In this document: positions 1-7,201 of the stretch, piece by piece
How the letters are laid out: every line of letters starts with the position of its first letter
Numbering within the stretch: position 1 is the first letter of the stretch
Assembly (NCBI GenBank): GCA_035353855.1
Contig: DAOQAK010000072.1
Span: 1-15,930 of the forward strand
Length of the DNA: 15,930 nt
From: Bacteroidales bacterium
GTDB lineage: Bacteria; Bacteroidota; Bacteroidia; Bacteroidales; CG2-30-32-10
Direction: 5' to 3'
Position numbers and translations under genes: made by a program
The notes under the pieces: generated by a model
What the model was told of the DNA's origin: nothing
The model's input: the letters and a program-made list of their open reading frames with translations, nothing else
Database searches by the model: none

Positions 1-10
1 TTTTTAACCA

Positions 11-40
11 TTGGGTTGTTAATTATTTTTTCTATTTTTG
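11..40 (+). promoter_or_regulatory. Candidate Bacteroidota housekeeping promoter
   Basis: A TTG at 11-13 and an exact TAnnTTTG element (TATTTTTG, 33-40) are separated by 19 nt, which fits the -33/-7 architecture of the Bacteroidota primary sigma factor. Transcription would start near 46 and leave a leader of about 115 nt before the lipoprotein gene at 160. The only ATG-led frame I noticed in that leader is six codons from 71, too short to call. The match is seen directly; promoter activity is inferred. Confidence 0.45.
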
Positions 41-103
41 TTCAGCATTAGTATAGTTATCAGAAGTTAAATGGATGAATTAAAATTGTAAAAAAAGTAT
101 TTC

Positions 104-134
104 TTGCATTTTCGTTTCTTTTATTATATATTTA
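104..134 (+). promoter_or_regulatory. Weaker second candidate promoter for the lipoprotein gene
   Basis: TTG at 104-106 is followed after 20 nt by TATATTTA (127-134), one mismatch from TAnnTTTG. Spacing is right but the last, well-conserved G is missing. It lies 25 nt before the ATG at 160 and is an alternative to the better-matching promoter at 11-40. Confidence 0.25.
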
Positions 135-159
135 TGCTTTATTTTTTTAAATCATTATT

Positions 160-1812
160 ATGAGAAAAATTTATTCTTGGAAAAACAATTTTCCGGTTAA
201 GGAAAAAGTATTTTCACTGTTCTTAATATTAATGACTGTGCTGGTGCAACAGTCATGTATTAAAAAAGATGATTTTGATTTTAAGAAAATGGCCAGTTTT
301 GAATATTCGCCCAATTTAGTGGCTCCGATTATTCATACCAGCCTGACAATGGATGATCTACTGGCGTCAAATCAACTGATCCATGAGGATGCAAATAACT
401 TTCTTACATTAATATACCGGACAACGGTATTTTCTAAAAAGATTGATGAATTAATTGATATCCCGAATCAAACAATAAATACTTCTATTAATTTTTCAAC
501 TGTTTCAATTCCGGCAGGAGATAGTTTAATAATGCCAACTTATACAACGGCTTATACTTTTAATTCATCGAATGGTGAAAGATTTGACAGTATATTCATT
601 AAATCGGGAGTGCTTGATTTTAATATAAATGGGGATGTTAATCATAATTTAAAAATTAATGTTAATATTCCTGGCTTATTAAAAAATGGGCAAAGCTTTA
701 AAAAAATAATTAACTATAACTATACGGGATCATTACCTGTAACAATCCATAATAATTTTGATTTAAGTGGATATAAATTAACATTTAGTTCGGGAAATAA
801 TATTAATATAAATTATGATTTAACCGTATATGGCGATAATAATTCTGATTACTCTCCATATAATTTAAATATGGGAGAGTCATTTACTGATATCGGATTT
901 AATATGATTTTTGGATTCATGGGCACGATAGATTTAGACTTTAACCAGGATTCTGTTGATGTAAGTATTTTTAATAATACGTTGTCAGGGTCAATATATC
1001 TTGCTGATCCTAAAGTCAGGCTATATTTAAATAATTCTTTAGGCTTGCCGATAAATTTTACAATAAACACTCTGGCTGCAATGTCTTCTTCAAATACAGT
1101 TCTTGTTACGCCATTTGTAAATCCATATCCCTGGCAAATTAATTATCCCTCGTATTCCGAAATAGGACAAAGTAAAGAAACGATATTTACATTGGATTCA
1201 ACAAATTCAAATATACGGCAGGCTGTAAATATTTCACCACAATATTTTTCATGCATTGCTAATGCTCAGGCAAATCCTCTTCCGAATAATCCTCTGACAG
1301 ATAAAAATTTTGTTATTGATACCAGTAAAATTTCGCTTGATGTAGAAGTGGAAATACCTTTTCATGGTTCTGTTTCTGATTATGCACTTCAGGATACTGT
1401 TGATTTTAGTTTGAGCGAAGATATTGAGAAAATAGATTGGCTAATATTCAGGGTGAATACCTTAAATGGCTTTCCTTTAGATGCAACCATGCAAATATAT
1501 TTTGTTGATTCTTTGGAGAAAAAAATCGATTCACTATTAGTTCCGGAAGAACAGGTTATCACTTCCGGAGTGATAGGACCGGCTCCCGATTATAAAGTAG
1601 TTTCACCCACTCATAAACTTACAACAGATAAAATTAGCCACGACCGTTTGATGAATATGATCAATGTAAAGAAAATATATATTTATTCAAAACTCGAAAC
1701 AGCCAATAGCGGAAATACGATTATAAAAATGTATTCCGATTATAATATTGATATTAAAATTGGTATTCAGGCTCAAATTAAAACTACTGTTGTTCCTTCT
1801 AACAATGATTAA
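160..1812 (+). CDS. Putative lipoprotein of unknown function
   Basis: A 550-residue protein I do not recognise by family. The N-terminus has a basic stretch (residues 1-16), a hydrophobic core (about 17-29) and then QQSC with Cys33, so it is probably a lipoprotein; the lipobox is relaxed, as is common in Bacteroidota. Acidic/basic residues (KKDD) follow the Cys. The body is Asn-, Ser- and Asp-rich and full of alternating hydrophobic stretches that read as beta-strands, with no membrane helix after the signal. This suggests a beta-sandwich-type surface or periplasmic protein. The ATG at 160 gives a complete signal sequence. Its stop at 1810-1812 is 4 nt from the start of the DUF5723-type gene, so the two are almost certainly co-transcribed and may act together at the outer membrane (inference). 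The reading frame is long and intact, so the gene is real even though its function is unknown. Confidence 0.85.
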   Translation: MRKIYSWKNNFPVKEKVFSLFLILMTVLVQQSCIKKDDFDFKKMASFEYSPNLVAPIIHTSLTMDDLLASNQLIHEDANNFLTLIYRTTVFSKKIDELIDIPNQTINTSINFSTVSIPAGDSLIMPTYTTAYTFNSSNGERFDSIFIKSGVLDFNINGDVNHNLKINVNIPGLLKNGQSFKKIINYNYTGSLPVTIHNNFDLSGYKLTFSSGNNININYDLTVYGDNNSDYSPYNLNMGESFTDIGFNMIFGFMGTIDLDFNQDSVDVSIFNNTLSGSIYLADPKVRLYLNNSLGLPINFTINTLAAMSSSNTVLVTPFVNPYPWQINYPSYSEIGQSKETIFTLDSTNSNIRQAVNISPQYFSCIANAQANPLPNNPLTDKNFVIDTSKISLDVEVEIPFHGSVSDYALQDTVDFSLSEDIEKIDWLIFRVNTLNGFPLDATMQIYFVDSLEKKIDSLLVPEEQVITSGVIGPAPDYKVVSPTHKLTTDKISHDRLMNMINVKKIYIYSKLETANSGNTIIKMYSDYNIDIKIGIQAQIKTTVVPSNND

Positions 1813-1816
1813 GCAT

Positions 1817-3286
1817 ATGAAAGTCATAAAAATAATATCTGTAAAATGTATCATTATATTTATTCTTATAGCAGGATATAATCAGCAAAGTTTTTCGCAA
1901 CAGGATAATATGATTCATCTTTTGCCGGTAATTCCGCAATCGGCGTATACCAATCCTGCATTTAAGCCTAAAGCAAAATTCTATATAGGCTTTCCTGCAC
2001 TTTCTTCTGTTTATGGAGGATTGGCACATAACGGTTTTGCTTATCGTCATTTAATTCAAAGGCGTGCTGATGACTCACTGGAACTTCGCATGGATAACAT
2101 GATCGGCAAACTTGCAAATACTAATTATGTTTCAGCCAATGTTTCGGAAGAAATTTTGGCATTTGGTTTCAAAGCCAGGAAAAGCTATTTCAGTTTCAGT
2201 TTATCCGAAAAAATTACTTCCCGTGTAGGGTACCCGAAAGATTTAATTTCATTATTATGGAAAGGAAACAGTCAATTTATTGGTGAAACAATGGACCTGA
2301 GCGGAATAAATATTAACGCTGCGGCTTACCATGAAATATCCATAGGTTATATGCATGATGTACGAATTAAAAATCAGAATTTTGTTTTTGGCGGAAGAAT
2401 AAAAATGCTCAGAGGATTAATGAATGTTTATACTCAAAAAAACGACCTTACTATTGGCATTGACGATAATGATTATGCCCATACAACCAATACCGGTTTC
2501 CAGGTAAATATGTGTGTCCCCGATACATTAGCAATGAATATTGATAGTATTAATGGGAAGGATACGATTAATGAAGATTTTAATTTCAATCCAGTAGATT
2601 TTTTTACCAATAATTCAAATAAAGGATTCGGTATTGACCTGGGTGTTTTTTATAAATTGAACAGTAGCTTTTCTTTCGGTGCAAGTATTGTTGATTTGGG
2701 CTATATCAAATGGCAGACGGGTGGCGGATCTAGTGTAAGGAATTATTCCAGCAATGTTCAGGATTTTGTATTTTATGGTATTGATTTCAATGATTTTTTT
2801 GGGAAAGATGATTCTATTGTCAAGGAGAATTTTAATGAGGCAATGGATTCCATTGCTGATATTTTCAATGTTTCTACTACTAAAAATAGTTATAAGGCCC
2901 CTTTGCCAACCAAAATATATCTGACAGCAATTTATACTATTACCAAACACGACAAAGTTGGGTTATTAATGCGGGGCGATTTTTTTAATAAGCGCCTTTA
3001 TCCTTCATTCACGGCTTCGTATAACAAATGGTTTGGAAATATGTTAAGTGCTGGTGTCAGTTACTCTGTGATGAACAGAAGCTATATGAACCTTGGTTTT
3101 GCCATGGCGTTTAACCTTGGTCCATGGCAAACTTATGTTGCTACAGATAATATTTATTGCCTTTTTGACCCTGAAGGTGCACGAACAGCAAATGTTCATT
3201 TTGGAATAAATTTTATTTTTGGTTATAAAGAAGCCAAACCGAATTATAGCCTTTTAAGAGATACTCCAAAGGAATCCCTAAAATAA
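1817..3286 (+). CDS. DUF5723-type outer-membrane beta-barrel-like protein
   Basis: From the ATG at 1817 this is 489 residues, beginning with a clear signal peptide (hydrophobic run about residues 7-20, cleavage probable after FSQ). An early NPAF segment followed by FYIGFPALSS, and many alternating strands ending in an aromatic-rich C-terminal region, match what I know of the Bacteroidota DUF5723 family, predicted outer-membrane beta-barrels of unknown role. Start choice: the frame is open from 1748, but that start overlaps the upstream gene by 65 nt and puts a second hydrophobic stretch before the signal. ATGs at 1805 (overlapping the upstream stop) and 1817 are better; 1817 gives the most normal signal peptide. 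The 4-nt gap implies translational coupling with the lipoprotein gene. Family assignment is from memory of the sequence pattern, not a search. Confidence 0.8.
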   Translation: MKVIKIISVKCIIIFILIAGYNQQSFSQQDNMIHLLPVIPQSAYTNPAFKPKAKFYIGFPALSSVYGGLAHNGFAYRHLIQRRADDSLELRMDNMIGKLANTNYVSANVSEEILAFGFKARKSYFSFSLSEKITSRVGYPKDLISLLWKGNSQFIGETMDLSGININAAAYHEISIGYMHDVRIKNQNFVFGGRIKMLRGLMNVYTQKNDLTIGIDDNDYAHTTNTGFQVNMCVPDTLAMNIDSINGKDTINEDFNFNPVDFFTNNSNKGFGIDLGVFYKLNSSFSFGASIVDLGYIKWQTGGGSSVRNYSSNVQDFVFYGIDFNDFFGKDDSIVKENFNEAMDSIADIFNVSTTKNSYKAPLPTKIYLTAIYTITKHDKVGLLMRGDFFNKRLYPSFTASYNKWFGNMLSAGVSYSVMNRSYMNLGFAMAFNLGPWQTYVATDNIYCLFDPEGARTANVHFGINFIFGYKEAKPNYSLLRDTPKESLK

Positions 3287-3379
3287 TGGTTTTATATTTT
3301 ACTTTATTTGCTTCCTAATGATGTAAAAGCATTTGGGTTAACCTGTTGTGTAATAATTTTTTTGAAAAAATGAAGAAAA

Positions 3380-3410
3380 TTGGTTTATATCAATTTATAT
3401 TCTAATTTTG
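3380..3410 (+). promoter_or_regulatory. Consensus Bacteroidota promoter for secDF
   Basis: TTG at 3380-3382 and an exact TAnnTTTG (TAATTTTG, 3403-3410) are separated by 20 nt, matching the known -33/-7 consensus. Predicted start of transcription is near 3417, leaving a leader of about 37 nt before the secDF ATG at 3454. This is one of the two best promoter matches in the window. Confidence 0.65.
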
Positions 3411-3453
3411 CACCCTAATTTTTTAATCTTAAAGTTCATATAATTTTAAAGTT

Positions 3454-6400
3454 ATGCAGAATAAAGGTGCTATTAAATTGTTTGCAATTGCATTTGCACT
3501 AGTTTGTCTTTTTCAATTGTCGTTTACTTTCTTCACCAACCGTACTGAAAGTAAAGCTAAAGAATATGCAACTTCCGATATCGTATCGGCACAGGCAAAA
3601 CAATTAGCCAAAGGCGATGCAATCAAGGAAAAAATCATTTATGATTCGTTAGTTAAGGACAAGGAAGAATATTATCTCGATTCCATGCAAAATGAAGTAG
3701 TATGGCTTTGGATATATACATATAAAAAATGTAAAGACAGAGAAATCAATCTTGGTCTTGACCTTAAAGGGGGTATGAACGTAACCCTTGAAATTTCAGT
3801 TGTGGATGTTATCCGCGAAATGTCAAATAACAATAAAAGTCCTGTTTTTGTTAAAGCCCTTGATAAAGCTTCAGAAATGGAAAAATCGAGTACCAAAGAT
3901 TATGTTACTCTTTTTGGTGAAGCCATTAAGGAAATTGACCCGGGTTTTAAACTATCCTCAATATTTAACACGGTTGAGTTGAAAGATAAGATAAATTATA
4001 ATTCAACCAATGAAGATGTACTTAAAATAATTAAAGAAGAAACGGATGGTGCAATTGACCGTACTTTCAATATTCTTCGTACCCGTATCGATAAATTCGG
4101 AGTTACACAGCCAAACATTCAGAAACTGGGAACAGCCGGTCGGATATTAGTTGAACTACCTGGTGTTAAAGATCCTAAACGTGTCAGAAAACTTTTACAG
4201 GGAACTGCAAAACTTGAATTCTGGAGAACATGGGAAGTTACGGATGTATATAGCCAGCTGGAAGCTGCCGATACCAAATTAGTAGATATATTAAAAGGAA
4301 CCGATACTACTAAAACTGCTTTGGATACTACTTTAACGGATACCTTAAAAAATGCAAAAAAAGAGTTGGCATTAAAAAAAGATACTGCTAAAAATAATTC
4401 AAAAACAGATACGACCTCACTGGTTAATAAACTAAAGAAAGATACTACAGGAAGCAAGAATCTTGCTGATAAAAAATCTTTTGAAGAATATGCAAAAGAA
4501 CATCCATTATTTGCTTATTTACAACGAAATATTCAAAAAGGCGAAGATGGGAAAATGTACCTTGGTAAAGGTCCTAATGTAGGTTATTGTGCGGTAATAG
4601 ATACGCCTAAAGTTAATAAAATGTTAGCACTTGCATACGAAAGAAACCTTTTTAAAAATGATGTAAAATTTCTTTGGGAGGTAAAACCTTTTGATGAAAA
4701 GAAAACGATGTTGTATTTAGTGGCTATCAGAATAGATGACCGTGATGGTAATGCAGCGCTTGATGGTTCTGTGATTACTAATGCCAGCCAGGATATGGAC
4801 CAGAATACAAATAAAGTTGTTGTATCTATGTCAATGAATTCAGAAGGTGCAGCGATATGGAAAAGGTTAACCGGAGATAATGTAGGAAAGTGCATTGCAA
4901 TTGTTCTTGATAATTATGTTTATTCAGCACCTGTTGTTAATGGTGAAATCCCTAATGGACATTCCCAGATTTCAGGTAATTTCACAATAGAAGAAGGAAA
5001 AGACCTTGCTAACGTTTTAAAGGCAGGTAAACTTCCGGCTCCTGCAAAAATTGTTGAAGAAAATATTGTTGGACCTACACTTGGTAGTGAAGCTATTAAT
5101 TCAGGATTATGGTCGTTTATAGCAGCATTTTTAGTTACATTATTATTTATGATCTTTTATTATCATAAAGCTGGAATGGTTGCTGATATCGCATTGTTTG
5201 TAAACATGTTCTTTGTGTTCGGTATATTAGCATCACTGGGCGCAGTTCTTACATTGCCGGGTATTGCAGGTCTTGTACTTACATTAGGTATGGACGTTGA
5301 TAAAAACGTTATTATCTATGAACGTATCCGTGAAGAAATAAGAGCAGGTAAGGGGATTAGGCTTGCTGTAAACGATGGTTATAAACATGCTTATTCATCA
5401 ATTATTGACAGTAATGTTACCACTTTACTTACAGGTATTGTACTTTATGTATTTGGTTCAGGACCAATCCAGGGCTTTGCTACCACCTTGATTATTGGTA
5501 TCATCAGTTCGTTATTCTGTGCGATATTTATAACTCGTCTTGTTTTCATTTGGATGATGGATAAAAATATGGAAGTTACGGTATGGAGTAAAGCAACAAA
5601 GAATATTCTTACCAATGTAAATGTTGATTTTATTGGAATACGTAAAACATATTACATTATATCAGGTACCCTTATCCTTATTGGAATTGTTTCACTTTCT
5701 ACAAGGGGATTAAGTTATGGTATAGATTTTCTTGGAGGAAGAACTTATGTAGTACGCTTTGATCAAGATGTGAAAACAAATGAGATCAGGACCTCATTGG
5801 GAAAAGTATTTGGTGATGAACCTGAAGTGAAGACTTTCGGTGGAAATAACCAGGTGAAAATAACTACCGCATACATGATCGAGGATAAGACCACTAAAGC
5901 TGATTCTATTGTGGAATCAAAACTTTTCAGTGGACTTCTTCCTTATTTTAATACCAAAATTTCCGAAGATGAATTTATGACCCACGAGGAGGGTAAAGTA
6001 ATTGGTAAACTCAGTTCACAAAAAGTTGAGCCAATGATTGCTTATAGTTTATTGAAGAAAGCATATTTAGCAGTATTCTTCTCCCTGTTGATTATATTTA
6101 TTTACATTGCATTCCGCTTTAAAAAATGGCAATGGGGTTTTGGTGGAGTAATGTCTCTTTTCCATGATACATTTATTGTAGTTACGGCATTCTCGTTGTT
6201 TTATGGCGTATTACCTTTCACCCTTGAAATCGATCAGCATTTTATTGCAGCTATTTTAACAATCATTGGTTATTCCATCATGGACTCGGTAATTATCTTT
6301 GATAGAATTCGTGAATTTCAAGCACTTTATCCTAAACGTGATTTAAAACAAAATATGAATGATGCAATTAATAGCACATTAAGCCGTACATTGATTACCT

Positions 6401-6597
6401 CCGGTATTACATTCATGGTATTGCTTGCAATGTTCATATTCGGTGGTGAAGTGATCAGGGGATTCTGTTTCGCATTATTACTTGGTGTAGCAGTAGGTAC
6501 ATATTCATCAGTATTGAATGCAACACCTATAGCTTATGATACCATCAAATGGCTCGAAAGGCGAAAAGCTAAAAAAGAAGCTCAGCTGGTTAAATAA
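3454..6597 (+). CDS. secDF: Protein translocase subunit SecDF (SecD-SecF fusion)
   Basis: An inner-membrane partner of SecYEG that uses the proton gradient to pull exported proteins through on the periplasmic side. At 1047 residues it joins SecD and SecF in one chain, the usual Bacteroidota form. TM1 is at about 7-29. The SecD motif DLKGGM is at 103-108, the second SecD membrane block at about 547-710 with D616 in the VDKNV motif, and SecF begins near 720 with GIDFLGG at 756-762. In SecF, D944 (MDSVIIFDRIRE) and R978 (LSRTLITS) sit 34 residues apart, the same spacing as the proton-path D637/R671 pair of Thermus SecDF, so the pump looks intact. Residues about 282-341, in the periplasmic P1 region, are a Lys/Thr/Asp-rich low-complexity insert. 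The gene has its own promoter (3380-3410) and a terminator 12 nt after the stop. Confidence 0.97.
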   Translation: MQNKGAIKLFAIAFALVCLFQLSFTFFTNRTESKAKEYATSDIVSAQAKQLAKGDAIKEKIIYDSLVKDKEEYYLDSMQNEVVWLWIYTYKKCKDREINLGLDLKGGMNVTLEISVVDVIREMSNNNKSPVFVKALDKASEMEKSSTKDYVTLFGEAIKEIDPGFKLSSIFNTVELKDKINYNSTNEDVLKIIKEETDGAIDRTFNILRTRIDKFGVTQPNIQKLGTAGRILVELPGVKDPKRVRKLLQGTAKLEFWRTWEVTDVYSQLEAADTKLVDILKGTDTTKTALDTTLTDTLKNAKKELALKKDTAKNNSKTDTTSLVNKLKKDTTGSKNLADKKSFEEYAKEHPLFAYLQRNIQKGEDGKMYLGKGPNVGYCAVIDTPKVNKMLALAYERNLFKNDVKFLWEVKPFDEKKTMLYLVAIRIDDRDGNAALDGSVITNASQDMDQNTNKVVVSMSMNSEGAAIWKRLTGDNVGKCIAIVLDNYVYSAPVVNGEIPNGHSQISGNFTIEEGKDLANVLKAGKLPAPAKIVEENIVGPTLGSEAINSGLWSFIAAFLVTLLFMIFYYHKAGMVADIALFVNMFFVFGILASLGAVLTLPGIAGLVLTLGMDVDKNVIIYERIREEIRAGKGIRLAVNDGYKHAYSSIIDSNVTTLLTGIVLYVFGSGPIQGFATTLIIGIISSLFCAIFITRLVFIWMMDKNMEVTVWSKATKNILTNVNVDFIGIRKTYYIISGTLILIGIVSLSTRGLSYGIDFLGGRTYVVRFDQDVKTNEIRTSLGKVFGDEPEVKTFGGNNQVKITTAYMIEDKTTKADSIVESKLFSGLLPYFNTKISEDEFMTHEEGKVIGKLSSQKVEPMIAYSLLKKAYLAVFFSLLIIFIYIAFRFKKWQWGFGGVMSLFHDTFIVVTAFSLFYGVLPFTLEIDQHFIAAILTIIGYSIMDSVIIFDRIREFQALYPKRDLKQNMNDAINSTLSRTLITSGITFMVLLAMFIFGGEVIRGFCFALLLGVAVGTYSSVLNATPIAYDTIKWLERRKAKKEAQLVK

Positions 6598-6608
6598 AAT
6601 ACTTACAT

Positions 6609-6634
6609 AGCCCTGTTTTTTACAGGGCTTTTTT
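6609..6634 (+). terminator. Rho-independent terminator of secDF
   Basis: A 7-bp stem, AGCCCTG (6609-6615) with CAGGGCT (6623-6629), a 7-nt loop, and a run of six T (6629-6634). It starts 12 nt after the secDF stop and ends only 15 nt before the tatA ATG. Confidence 0.85.
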
Positions 6635-6637
6635 ATT

Positions 6638-6645
6638 TATTTTTG
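6638..6645 (+). promoter_or_regulatory. Candidate -7 element giving a near-leaderless tatA transcript
   Basis: TATTTTTG (6638-6645) matches TAnnTTTG exactly and lies 4 nt before the tatA ATG at 6650, just after the T-run of the secDF terminator. A start site 5-7 nt downstream would fall on the initiation codon itself. No good TTG -33 element is seen at about 6615-6618, where the sequence is inside the hairpin, so support is partial. Confidence 0.35.
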
Positions 6646-6649
6646 TTGT

Positions 6650-6931
6650 ATGAATAACCTGCTTTATGTTTTATTACTTTTTCAGGATGTCAGCGGTGGC
6701 GAGTTGATATTAGTCCTTTTGGCGGTTTTTTTATTATTCGGACCAAATAAAATACCTGAAATAGCAAGGAAAATTGCAAAAGGTTTAAATGATATAAAAA
6801 AGACAACTGATGGTTTTCGCGATGAAGTAAATAATACAATTGGTCCGATAAAAAAAGAATTTGAAGAAGATAAAAATTCTAATAAAAACGGGAATCAAAA
6901 TAAACCCGATAATAATAAACCTGTAGGATAA
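6650..6931 (+). CDS. tatA: Sec-independent protein translocase protein TatA
   Basis: A 93-residue protein of the TatA/TatB (MttA/Hcf106) family, which forms the pore-like assembly of the twin-arginine export pathway for folded proteins. One transmembrane helix (about 17-30) ends in the family hallmark F30-G31-P32. An amphipathic basic helix follows (about 35-52, with KIPEIARKIAKGLNDIKK), then a charged, Asn/Lys-rich flexible tail (about 70-93). The short tail and FG motif fit TatA better than TatB. No tatC lies in the window, so the rest of the pathway must be elsewhere. A terminator upstream separates it from secDF; 270 nt without a gene follow it. Between 6 and 15 extra residues precede the helix compared with many TatA proteins, but the ATG at 6650 is the first in frame after the terminator. 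Confidence 0.92.
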   Translation: MNNLLYVLLLFQDVSGGELILVLLAVFLLFGPNKIPEIARKIAKGLNDIKKTTDGFRDEVNNTIGPIKKEFEEDKNSNKNGNQNKPDNNKPVG

Positions 6932-7015
6932 AATATTTCATAAAATGAATTTCTGATATAGGGAAAGTTAAAATTTAATTGTTTTATTAGTTAGGTTGAA
7001 TTTTAAATTAAAATA

Positions 7016-7029
7016 ATTCTGTTCAGAAT
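7016..7029. promoter_or_regulatory. 14-nt perfect dyad in the tatA-porE gap
   Basis: ATTCTG-TT-CAGAAT is a perfect inverted repeat with 6-bp arms and a 2-nt centre. It lies in the 270-nt AT-rich region 6932-7201, about 170 nt before the porE-like gene. Its size and symmetry would suit a dimeric repressor, but there is one copy only and no regulator gene nearby. Nothing else convincing is seen in this gap apart from a weak -7-like TATTTTAG at 7164-7171 that lacks a correctly spaced -33. Confidence 0.25.
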
Positions 7030-7201
7030 CAGAAGAAGTAAAATATAAAAACATACAGGATTATAAGAGGATTAGAACATTATTAAATTCAGTTAAGTCA
7101 GGAAGAGTAAAAAAATATATTCAAAGTTGGTGAATTTATTTTTTTTCTTGAAAATATTTTCTTTATTTTAGCAACGTTTTAGTGAACTTAAACAAATTAC
7201 T

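Noticed and set aside
1748..1816. Longer start of the DUF5723-type protein at 1748
   Set aside because: It overlaps the upstream gene by 65 nt and adds a second hydrophobic stretch before a perfectly good signal peptide; 1817 (or 1805) fits better.
3336..3343. GGTTAACC palindrome upstream of secDF as an operator
   Set aside because: Only 8 nt, single copy, lies well upstream of the promoter elements, and is expected by chance in AT-rich DNA of this length.
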